NCBI GenBank assembly: GCA_020723325.1
Contig: DYJD01000016.1
Span: forward strand, 62,001-126,000
Direction of reading: 5' to 3'
Length of the DNA stretch: 64,000 nt
From: Desulfosudis oleivorans
GTDB lineage: Bacteria; Desulfobacterota; Desulfobacteria; Desulfobacterales; SURF-7
Numbering within the stretch: position 1 is the first letter of the stretch; every line of letters starts with the position of its first letter. Made by a program: the position numbers and the translations under genes. This document shows positions 9,786-18,100 of this stretch, piece after piece. The notes under the pieces are model-generated. The model was not told where the DNA came from. It worked only from the letters and a program-made list of their open reading frames with translations, and searched no databases.

Positions 9786-9798
9786 CCGCCCGAGGCGG
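9786..9798 (+). promoter_or_regulatory. Hairpin 3' of VR2 (candidate DGR target-recognition structure)
   Basis: CCGCC-CGA-GGCGG starts 22 bp after the stop codon. Equivalent hairpins in equivalent positions follow targets 3 and 4. In characterised DGRs a hairpin/cruciform just downstream of the VR promotes retrohoming. There is no T-run, which argues against a plain terminator. Confidence 0.5.
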
Positions 9799-9816
9799 TC
9801 TGAAATTTGTTGAAAA

Positions 9817-10083
9817 ATGTATAAAGAAGTCGACGCCATTACAAAATTATATGAATACATCCTGTGGGTGATCCCCAAGCTCGATACATCTCCACGCAAC
9901 AGGAAATTCACCTTAGATGACTGGATCGAAAAATTGCTGATTGATACGCTGCAGTTTCTGGTCCAGGCAGCGTATTCTAAAAATAAAAGCGAACTGCTGC
10001 AAAATGCCAACCTTAAACTGGAGTAGTTGCAGTACATGATCAGAATGGCGAAAGGTTTGAAGCTTGTCAATCTCAAAAGTTAG
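9817..10083 (+). pseudogene. avd: Broken avd (DGR accessory variability determinant, four-helix bundle)
   Basis: The frame from ATG 9817 reads MYKEVDAITKLYEYILWVIP, then PRNRKFTLDDWIEKLL and AAYSKNKSELLQNANLKLE, which follows the bacterial Avd family pattern (PRNxrFxlgdRIexllld, aysxxKxxlLxxANlkLExLRyliRlakdl). A TAG at 10024 interrupts the frame exactly inside the LKLE-LRYL helix; the same frame then continues LQYMIRMAKGLKLVNLKS to a second TAG at 10081. Even with readthrough the protein would be about 88 residues and lack the last helix of the usual 110-125 residue protein. It follows target 2 directly, where avd normally lies in a DGR, but no template repeat or reverse transcriptase follows. 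Confidence 0.75.
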
Positions 10084-10107
10084 AAAAAGAAAACCCTCAC
10101 CACCCTG

Positions 10108-10148
10108 TTTAGTAGCTTCGGCGAAAAACCGGGCGGGGAACTACTAAA
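10108..10148. repeat. Short inverted repeat upstream of target 3
   Basis: TTTAGTAG (10108-10115) and CTACTAAA (10141-10148) are perfect 8-bp arms around a 25-nt loop. They lie between the avd remnant and the next start codon. They may be a terminator or an operator; there is no T-run. Confidence 0.35.
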
Positions 10149-10163
10149 AAGGATGAGATCATT

Positions 10164-13100
10164 ATGACTGGAGTTGTAAATGTTCTTCATTTATCCGACC
10201 TGCATTTTGGAATGGAAAGAACGGAAAAAATTCCGGCGACCGCCCTTGATCAGCGCGAACTAATATTGAGTGGATTGATAGAAACCCTTGGCCTTCTTGA
10301 TAAGGAATGGCGCCCCCATTTCGTTGCCGTTTCCGGGGATATCGGCTGGAAGGGCAGGGAGGATGATTACCAAAAGGGCAAAGATTGGCTGACCCAAAAA
10401 CTTCTTCCGACGTTGAGGCTTGATCCGGGCCAATTAATCATTTGTCCGGGTAATCACGATATCGATAGAGAAGAGACTTTGGGGATGAAGCCCCCGGTAT
10501 CATCCGATGAGGCAGATGCATGGCTGAAATTGGAGCGCCTGAAAAATTTTTCTCGTCCTTTTGAATCCTTTGTTGATTTCTGTAATAAAATGGGTTTGCC
10601 GAAGCTTCAAATCGGGGATCAATCCAGCCGTCTGACCGGGAAAATCGATTTGCATGGTCTTCGTTTTGTGGTCATGAACTCCGCGTGGTTCTGCCGAGGC
10701 GATGATGATCGCAACCAGCTTTGGCTGGGAAAGCCTATGCTGGAAAAAATGGCGGCCAATACACAGTTCATCGATGAGGCCGGGTATGATGACGAGAAAT
10801 CGCCCATTACCATCGCCTTGTTGCATCATCCACATGAATGGCTGAATGAATCGGAATACAATACCTACAGTAACCGTCAAAACACGTTGGAATTTTTGTC
10901 CTTGCGATCTCACATCATCTTGACCGGTCATGTGCATGCACGTCCTGCGGAACCCAATCGTGCTTTCGGTCCAGCTTGGCTGGTCAAGGGGGGCGCTTCA
11001 TATGCTGGAAATCAATACCAAAACCATTTTTCGATTCTAAGGGTGGACTCCCAAAATCGTTCTTTTCAGCGGCTTGTTTATGAATTTGATCCAGGCAAAA
11101 ATTGCTGGCGGCGAGATATGGAAATTAAGAATTATCATTTAAAAAAATCGTTATCCCCTGCATCCCCTGCACCCCAGCTTATCATTCCGGGAAAGTACAA
11201 AGTATGGATCATTTTTCAGTGCAAAGACATGGATATTACCAAGCTTGCGGAAACATCCGCTGTTATTCAAGTCCGTCTTCCGGAAATTTACATTCCGCTA
11301 TATGCAAACCCTCTCAAAGGGCCCGCTGAAAAAAAAGAGCCGGTGGACATCGAAGATATAATAGTTGAAAGTCGCTTTTTAATCATAGAAGGCCGGGCCG
11401 GCTCTGGCAAGACCACCCTGGCCAAACATTTCACCTACATGTTGATGCAAACACCCGGATGGAAAGGGCTCGATGGATATCTGCCAGTGCTTGTATTTCT
11501 AAAAGATCTGAAAGGATTTGATACGGACGGTTTGAACGCCAATTCCGAGACCGCCGAGAAATTGCTGAACTACTGGGCTGAAAAAACGGACAGTTTTTTA
11601 ACAATAGACATAATACGGGGCTTCTGCGAGGCAGGGAAGGCTATTTTTTTTCTGGATGGAATAGATGAAATCGACGAAGCCTTGCGGGAATTGGTGACTG
11701 TCTCCTTCAATGCCGTCAAGATCAAGTATGAAAACTGCAAGATTATTTTATCCGGCAGACCCCATGGTGTGAACGAGGTTGCAAGGAAATATTTCGGTCA
11801 ACCAGTGGAGATCCTTTCCCTGCTGATGCATCAGGTGGAAGCCTTTATTCAAAATTGGTTTAAAGCCATCTACGCGAGCAAAGAAATTGGGTTTAACAAA
11901 ACAGCCCTGGATATGATCGGAGAAGTCAAATCACATCCGTCTATTCATGAGCTGATTGACTCGCCATTGATGCTGACCGCCGTCTGTCTTCTCTATAACG
12001 ACAACAAACAATTGCCTGGTCAGCGATCCGAGTTATATGACCGGTTTGTGACGAATTTATTGCACAAACGGTTTCCCCAGGAGGCTCAAAAGGTACGAAG
12101 TTTTCTCATGATCCTTGCTTTGCACATGCATAAAAAGCGATTAAGGACAATCGATCTTTTCGAAGCGATTCCCTTTCTTGCAGATAAATACAAGTCAGAA
12201 GAAGGAGAACAGCAACAAGAGTACAAGGAACGCCTTGTTGAGATATTCAAAACAATAGAACCTAATTGTGGTTTATTGAAAGCGGAAAAAGCCGGATATG
12301 CTTATGTTCATTTGACGTTCCAGGAGTTTTTAACCGCCAATGCCCTTGTTGCTTGTACGGTTGAAAGCTATTTTGATACCATCCGAGAACTATGGGACGA
12401 TGATTGGTATCGAGAGGTGGTCCAACTTTACATTGGTTATCTGAGCATAAATAATCCGGCCATGGCCAATAATATCATTCAAAAAATTTTAGAAGAAAAG
12501 GTGGGAAAACCGTTTGGTCGCAGCCTATTAGCGATACGATCTATTATTGATATTCATCAGGAAAAACGGGTGGATGCTGTTACCCAATTATCCATAAAAC
12601 AGTTACAGGAAATAATCGGTTCTGATGTTTCGCCTAAGATAAATGCAGAAGCTGGAGAACTTTTGGGAAGATTGGGTGACGGGCGTGATTTGGAAAAATT
12701 TATTTATATTCCGGATGGAAAATATCAAACCGTTACAGGACCTGTTACTTTAAGAAATTTCGCCATGACGAAATATCCGGTAACCAATCGATGGTACCGA
12801 AAATTTTTACAGGATGGGGGATACAAAAAATCAGAATTTTGGAGCCGGAAAGGGCAGCGCTGGCTGGAAGCTGAAAAAGCGGATTGTCCTAAATATTGGT
12901 TTGATTATCAGTGGAATTGCGACAACTATCCGGTGGTCGGAGTATCCTGGTATGAGGCGGATGCATTTTGCAGATGGTTAACCCAGAAGCGGCAGGATGG
13001 TTTTATCTATCGACTGCCATATGAGAAAGAATGGGAAGCGGCGGCAGCCGGAAAAGAAAGGCGGAAATACCCGTGGGGAGAAAAATGCAATAATACCGAA

Positions 13101-13361
13101 TGCAATACTATTGAGACCGAAATTGAAAGAACGTCGGCAGTAGGTATTTTCAAAACTGGGAATACTCCCGAAGGTTTGTCGGATATGGCCGGCAATGTCT
13201 GGGAGTGGACAAAAACTTCTGAGGCACCAGAAGCCTATGCGTTTCGCGGGGGCTCGTGGGCCATCGACGAGGACGAGGCGCGTTGTGCCGCAGGCTTTAA
13301 CGTCCACCCGAATGAACGGTTTCCTTATGTTGGTTTTCGATGCTCCAGGATAAATGTTTGA
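10164..13361 (+). CDS. Metallophosphoesterase-NACHT ATPase with C-terminal FGE/C-type-lectin domain (putative DGR target 3)
   Basis: 1065 residues, same order of domains as the gene at 4145. Phosphoesterase motifs: HLSDLHFGM, SGDIGWKG, PGNHDID, LLHHPHEW and TGHVHARP. NACHT ATPase: Walker A GRAGSGKTT (about residue 409), Walker B FFLDGIDEID (about 493), SGRPHG (about 533). The FGE-sulfatase domain runs from about residue 846 (KYPVTNRWYRKF, YPVVGVSWYEADAFC, AGNVWEWTK), ending RGGSW to GFRC. The sequence is clearly diverged from the first copy in all domains, so this is an old paralogue rather than a recent duplicate. The codons of this gene look more AT-rich than those of the metabolic genes further right, which fits an accessory origin. 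Function as a sensor-effector ATPase is inferred. Confidence 0.9.
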   Translation: MTGVVNVLHLSDLHFGMERTEKIPATALDQRELILSGLIETLGLLDKEWRPHFVAVSGDIGWKGREDDYQKGKDWLTQKLLPTLRLDPGQLIICPGNHDIDREETLGMKPPVSSDEADAWLKLERLKNFSRPFESFVDFCNKMGLPKLQIGDQSSRLTGKIDLHGLRFVVMNSAWFCRGDDDRNQLWLGKPMLEKMAANTQFIDEAGYDDEKSPITIALLHHPHEWLNESEYNTYSNRQNTLEFLSLRSHIILTGHVHARPAEPNRAFGPAWLVKGGASYAGNQYQNHFSILRVDSQNRSFQRLVYEFDPGKNCWRRDMEIKNYHLKKSLSPASPAPQLIIPGKYKVWIIFQCKDMDITKLAETSAVIQVRLPEIYIPLYANPLKGPAEKKEPVDIEDIIVESRFLIIEGRAGSGKTTLAKHFTYMLMQTPGWKGLDGYLPVLVFLKDLKGFDTDGLNANSETAEKLLNYWAEKTDSFLTIDIIRGFCEAGKAIFFLDGIDEIDEALRELVTVSFNAVKIKYENCKIILSGRPHGVNEVARKYFGQPVEILSLLMHQVEAFIQNWFKAIYASKEIGFNKTALDMIGEVKSHPSIHELIDSPLMLTAVCLLYNDNKQLPGQRSELYDRFVTNLLHKRFPQEAQKVRSFLMILALHMHKKRLRTIDLFEAIPFLADKYKSEEGEQQQEYKERLVEIFKTIEPNCGLLKAEKAGYAYVHLTFQEFLTANALVACTVESYFDTIRELWDDDWYREVVQLYIGYLSINNPAMANNIIQKILEEKVGKPFGRSLLAIRSIIDIHQEKRVDAVTQLSIKQLQEIIGSDVSPKINAEAGELLGRLGDGRDLEKFIYIPDGKYQTVTGPVTLRNFAMTKYPVTNRWYRKFLQDGGYKKSEFWSRKGQRWLEAEKADCPKYWFDYQWNCDNYPVVGVSWYEADAFCRWLTQKRQDGFIYRLPYEKEWEAAAAGKERRKYPWGEKCNNTECNTIETEIERTSAVGIFKTGNTPEGLSDMAGNVWEWTKTSEAPEAYAFRGGSWAIDEDEARCAAGFNVHPNERFPYVGFRCSRINV
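13245..13346 (+). repeat. Putative DGR variable repeat, VR3
   Basis: 34 codons between RGGSW and GFRCS. The constant borders match the other copies, but the variable codons are less NNC-biased (GAG, GAA, TTT, CCT and AAT occur). This copy may no longer be actively diversified, or may have used another template. Confidence 0.6.
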
Positions 13362-13390
13362 CCTGTTTCCTTTTACTTTTTTCTCTTTGC

Positions 13391-13403
13391 CCGCCGGAGG
13401 CGG
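13391..13403 (+). promoter_or_regulatory. Hairpin 3' of VR3
   Basis: CCGCC-GGA-GGCGG, 29 bp after the stop codon, inside the 3' flank shared with targets 2 and 4 (CCTTTTAC ... TTTGCCCGCC). It occupies the same position as the hairpins at 9786 and 18354. Confidence 0.5.
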
Positions 13404-13408
13404 ATCGG

Positions 13409-13438
13409 AATTACTTGAAGCGACGCTATTACAAAATA
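13409..13438 (+). pseudogene. 5' remnant of avd
   Basis: GAATTACTTGAAGCGACGC then TATTACAAAA matches the start of the avd remnant after target 4 (GAATTGCTTGAAGTCGACGC, AATTACAAAA) with small changes that break the frame. Only about 10 codons remain before the inverted-repeat element that follows. Confidence 0.5.
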
Positions 13439-13439
13439 A

Positions 13440-13705
13440 CAGGAGTCAGAATTCAGAATTCAGGAGTCAGGAGACAGGGGTAATGAGAATACCGGCTAAG
13501 AGATTTGAAGAATTGGTGGTATGGCAAAAGGCGCATCAGTTCGTACTTGAAATCTATTTGATTCTCGCCAATGATCTCGAATATGGTGATGTTTCAAATT
13601 TAAATCTGTTAATTGAAGAGGTCAGCAAATTGTTGGAGGCATATTCGCACGCAATTCTAAATTCTGACTCCTGACTCCTGACTTCTGAGTCCTGATTTCA
13701 GAGGA
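13440..13705 (+). mobile_element. Small inverted-repeat element carrying a deleted four-helix-bundle gene
   Basis: TCAGGAGTCAGGAG (13460-13473) and its perfect reverse complement (13668-13681) flank the small gene at 13483, with further direct copies of the AGGAGTCAG/CTGACTCCT motif on both sides. A related AGTCAG/CTGACTCCTG array without any gene lies at 45226-45312. Such repeats commonly frame S23-type four-helix-bundle genes in environmental genomes. Confidence 0.5.
13483..13674 (+). pseudogene. Internally deleted S23/four-helix-bundle protein
   Basis: 63 codons. The first half (FEELVVWQKAHQFVLEIYL) matches the opening of the four-helix-bundle family named after 23S rRNA intervening sequences (F.dL.vWqkAh.lv..vY), and the second half (LANDLEYGDVSNLNLLIEEV, SKLLEAY) matches its last two helices (LA.dLgyi....l..l..ev.klL.a). 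The central part of roughly 50 residues, with the usual 'sip.NIAEG' block, is missing, although the frame is kept. The stop codon lies inside the right inverted repeat. Family members are 110-130 residues, so this is probably a non-functional remnant. It is structurally related to Avd but belongs to a different subfamily. Confidence 0.6.
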
Positions 13706-13714
13706 TATTTAAAA

Positions 13715-15100
13715 ATGGGAACTAAAACATTGACAAACGATCTAGTAGTTGTTCTACCCGGCATCATGGGCAGCACCCTTGCAAAGGAAGGCGAACTCGT
13801 CTGGGCGCCTTCGGCCGGTGCTGTGCTCAGGGCTATTGCAACATTCGGCCGCAGCATCAAAGGCATGACCCTGCCGGCGGGGATCGGCGATGATCACCCT
13901 GGTGACGGTGTCGAGCCTGTGGCTCTCATGCCTGATCTGCATATCCTGCCCGGCATATGGACCGCGCATGTGGGCTACGGGGAATTGCTCAAATGGCTTG
14001 GAACCCATCTCATTCCTCCCTCCCCGGAGATTCCCAGTTTATTGCCCGTTGCCTATGATTGGCGACTCTCCAATCGCTACAACGGCCGCAGGCTGAAGAA
14101 GATCGTTGAACCGGCCCTGGAACGCTGGCGGGCCCAGGGCGGACCATACGCTGATGCCAAGTTGATCTTTATCTGCCATTCCATGGGCGGGATTGTGGCC
14201 CGCTGGTATATTGAAATGGAAGGTGGACTGGAATTCACCCGCAAGCTGGTCACCCTGGGGACACCCTATCGCGGCGCCTTGAATGCCTTGGACCAGTTGG
14301 TCAACAGCGTCCGCAAAGGCTTCGGCCCCTTGAAGCTTGATCTCACGGATTTTGCCCGGAGTCTGCCTTCGGTGCATCAACTTCTTCCGGAATATGCCTG
14401 CATCGAGTCGCCCACGGGCTTGCTCAAAACCACCGAGACCAACATTCCCGATCTACAGACCGTCATGCTGGCCGACGCCATGGGCTTCCACGATGAAATG
14501 GACCAACAGGCCGAAAACCGGCCGTCTGCCGATTTCAGCATCCATCCCATTGTCGGCGTCCGGCAGCCGACCTATACAACTGCCCGCATATTCGGAAACA
14601 CCGTCATCCCGGTTCAAACCATTCATGGTGATGATCTGGGCGGCGATGCCACGGTGCCGCGCCTTTCCGCGGCCCCCAAAAACATCAGGCCGGACGCGGC
14701 CGGAATTCATTATGTTGCGGATCAGCACAGCGCCCTTCAGAACAACCAGGCGGTGTTCGATCAGCTCTATGGCATTCTGACAGGCAGTCCCATGCTCTTT
14801 CGGGCCGCCCCGCGTCTTGAACTCGGTGTCCGGATGGAGCCGGTGATCCTGGCCGGTGAAAAAATCCATGTGGAGGTCATGACCGCCGGGGACGAGAGGA
14901 TCAGCCTGCAGGTCCGGGTGATGGATGAGCAGGGCAAGGAAGTGCGGGCCAATCAGCTTTCTTTATCCGGCCGGTCCTCCGCAACCGTGCTTGAACCGCT
15001 TCCGCCGGGCGCATACCGGATTGTCACCGCCGGAGCCGGCTCCATGGCTGCCGCGGTTGCGCCGGTCACGTCCATTGTGTTGGTTTTGGAAAAGGAGTAA
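13715..15100 (+). CDS. LCAT-like alpha/beta-hydrolase (putative lipase/acyltransferase effector)
   Basis: 461 residues. It opens with a PGIMGSTL oxyanion block typical of lecithin:cholesterol acyltransferase-type hydrolases. The nucleophile elbow is CHSMGG (S156); the acid is probably in GGDATVP and the catalytic His in DQHSALQN, the usual order for the family. Residues from about 365 form a separate beta-rich tail (VEVMTAGDERISLQVRVMD ... LPPGAYRIVTAG) resembling an Ig-like sandwich. There is no signal peptide, so it should act in the cytosol, unlike secreted lipases. The stop codon is 5 bp from the start of the caspase-NTPase gene, so the two are almost certainly co-transcribed and probably work as effector and activator. 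A lipase attacking the cell's own membrane on activation is a plausible but untested reading. Confidence 0.85.
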   Translation: MGTKTLTNDLVVVLPGIMGSTLAKEGELVWAPSAGAVLRAIATFGRSIKGMTLPAGIGDDHPGDGVEPVALMPDLHILPGIWTAHVGYGELLKWLGTHLIPPSPEIPSLLPVAYDWRLSNRYNGRRLKKIVEPALERWRAQGGPYADAKLIFICHSMGGIVARWYIEMEGGLEFTRKLVTLGTPYRGALNALDQLVNSVRKGFGPLKLDLTDFARSLPSVHQLLPEYACIESPTGLLKTTETNIPDLQTVMLADAMGFHDEMDQQAENRPSADFSIHPIVGVRQPTYTTARIFGNTVIPVQTIHGDDLGGDATVPRLSAAPKNIRPDAAGIHYVADQHSALQNNQAVFDQLYGILTGSPMLFRAAPRLELGVRMEPVILAGEKIHVEVMTAGDERISLQVRVMDEQGKEVRANQLSLSGRSSATVLEPLPPGAYRIVTAGAGSMAAAVAPVTSIVLVLEKE

Positions 15101-15105
15101 TTCTG

Positions 15106-18100
15106 ATGGGCACTGAACCGAACGAGAAAACAGTTGCGCGCTATGTTGGTATTGGAGTCGGTAATTACAAGCATTATAGTGAACTCTCAAAGGCGATTAC
15201 AGATGTCAGGGAAATCGGCGAGGTTCTAAAGCAATATTATTTTGAGGGCCGCCTGATCGAAGACCCTGACTCGGAAAAAATATGGCCTGAACTCAATTCA
15301 AAAATTGAAATGAATAGCTTTCCAAGCGGCGGTAGCTTGATCGTTTTGTGGTCTGGACATGGCGAAAATAGTCCGGAAGGAAAACTACGATTGGTTCCCA
15401 CAGATGGTTTACCGTCGGGAACGCCAGAACCAAGCTCCGAGACACTTGCAGGTTTTGCGGCTCGTACCGGTGCCAGCCAGATCTTATTAATTCTGGATAC
15501 TTGTTATTCCGGACGCGGCGTGACACCTTCCGTGGACATAGCTGCCAGGGTGATTCGCGAACTTCCGCCCAATGCTCAGAAAGTTTGGTTCGGAGTAGTG
15601 GCCTCTACCATGGACTTCGCCCGCGCTAGAGATGGGATCTTCGGTTCACATCTTCTGAGATTATTGCGCGAGGGGCCGGTAAGTGCGGAGAACTGCCTGC
15701 GTTGGAGCATCCATTCCGCCGGTGTGCGGGGAGATGATTTTATCGACGCACTTTTTGATGAATGGGATGACTCCTACCAGAAACCGAAACGGGCTGAAAC
15801 CGGCCATCCCTCGATTTTGCTGCCAAATCCCAATTATGATCCCAACGCGCCCGAACAGTTGGTTGAGCACCTGCTTATGGCTGCCCAGGGCAGAGCGCCC
15901 GACGAGGAAGGCAGTTTTTTCACCGGCCGCACAGCCCAACTCGATCAAATTGCATCCTGGATAAGAGAAAGAAAGCCGGGAGTATTCCTTGTCACCGGCC
16001 CGGCCGGCAGCGGCAAGTCGGCCCTTCTGGGACGCATTGTAAGTCTTTCCAATCCGGAAGAGCGTTCAAAGATTGCAGGTCGAGATTCTTTTGAGCATGC
16101 GGATCCCGGCCAAAAAGTTGTGCATGCCCATGTGCACGCAAGGGGAATCACGGCCGAAGGGCTTTGCGGGTTGATTGATGCCCAACTCGTTCGGAAGGGT
16201 GTGCTCCCGAAAAATCTGAGCGGCCCTCGCAATCGCGGTGAGTTGCTGGGAGCCATGGAACGGCGTGAAACCAGACTGCTTTTGGTCATCGATGGACTTG
16301 ACGAAAGCGGTTCCGAGGCTTCTCGGATCGCAAAAGATGTCATCCGCATGCTGGCTCTTGAATGTCTGGTGCTGGTGAGCACCCGTGAAATTCAGGTTCA
16401 GGAGGGTGGGCTGTCCTTGACACAAACCCTTGGGCCTGTCCAAACCATCGATCTGGGAGCGGAAGAAATCCAAGAGCAAACCCGGAGGGATATTCGGGCT
16501 TATGTTAACAAAAGGCTGTCACAAGTTTCGGAAAAGATGGACCCCGAGGTAATATTCACCGCGATTCAGCATATCCACAACGAGCAGCAGGAAGGCGCTT
16601 TTCTGCTGGCCCAAATGATCACTGCACAACTCCGAAGTAATCCGGTGAATACCTCTCGCAAGGATTTGGAGCGACAATTGTATCGCAGCATCGAAGCGGC
16701 CTTTGAACGCGAACTGTCAAGGATTTCGTTGCACGATGCGGATGAAAGGGAATCATCGAACACAGCCAAAGAATTATTGACCGCCTTGGCCTGGGGATAT
16801 GGCGCCGGATTGCCCGATGACCTCTGGCCCATTGTGGGCACGGCCCTATCCCAAACCGGTGTCATTTACCAGCGCTCCGATGTTTTCCGGCTTTTAACCA
16901 AGGCCGGCCGCTACATTGTTGAAAGCGGCGAGGCCGGCCGGGCGGTCTACCGGCTTTCCCATCAGCGGATTCTGGAGCATTTGCATCCCAAACCCGACAC
17001 CATGAAAAAACGGATCATGGAGGAAGACACCGCCTCCCGTGTAGCCGTCACCCTTGTCAGGTACTACAAGGAATTCATGGAGCAAGGGCGGTTGCCCAAG
17101 GAGCACCCCTATCTTCTGCATAATCTATGGCTTCATTGCGTGGATTCCGGCGAACGGGGAATCGCCTTTTTCCGTGATCTGGTCCATTACTATAAGCCGA
17201 ATTTCTTTCTGCCTGATTTGGCAAAAGCCCTGAACAGCCACGGCATCCGCTGTCGAGTTGCCGGGAAAAGCCGGGAGGCGGGCACTTCCCTTGCGGAGGC
17301 GGTGGGAATTTATAGTGACCTGGCAGAGATCAATTCCGCTTTTTTACCGGACCTGGCCGCCTCTTTAAACCACCTTGGTGTTCTTTACGGTGAAGCTGGG
17401 AAACATCAGGACGCCCTTGCCGCAACCGAGAGAGCTGTGAGGATTCATCGAGAGCTGGCCGAATTCAACTCCGCCTTTCTGCCGGATTTGGCCGATGATT
17501 TATGCAATCTCGGGATTTATCAGAGTGAAATCCTGGGGGAGGGCTTGATAGAAAAGAGTCCAGGCATGGAAGCAGTTCAGATTTACAAAAAACTGTCCAG
17601 GAAAAGCTCAGCCTTTATGCCTGATCTCATAAGAGCAGAAAGAAGTCTTATTCTCCGATATGATCAGATGGTATTGGTGGAGGCAGGACCGTTCCTTTAC
17701 GGCGATCCGCCCGAGGAGAGGAGTATCGAGCAACCGTATTATATCGACATTTATCCGGTCACCAATGAGCAGTATCGTAAATTCATGGATGCCGGAGGGT
17801 ATTCCAACGAGACATTTTGGTCGTCGGCCGGTTTTGAGTGGAAAGAGAAAAACAATATCACCTGCCCGAAATTTTGGAACGATGAAAAATGGAACAAGGA
17901 CGGCCATCCGGTAGTCGGTGTAAGCTACCATGAAGCAGAGGCCTATGCCAAGTGGGCCGGCAAAAGTCTTCCCACGGAAATGGAATGGGAGCGGGCGGCC
18001 AGGGGAACGGATGGCAGACTATATCCATGGGGAAATGAATTTGATCTGGAGCGGTGCAATACGTGGGAATCCCGCAGCGACCAAACCTCGCATGTAACCC

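Noticed and set aside
13354-13482. Upstream extension of the small four-helix-bundle gene starting in the target 3 stop region
   Set aside because: The extension translates the hairpin and inverted repeat; the family start matches the ATG at 13483.
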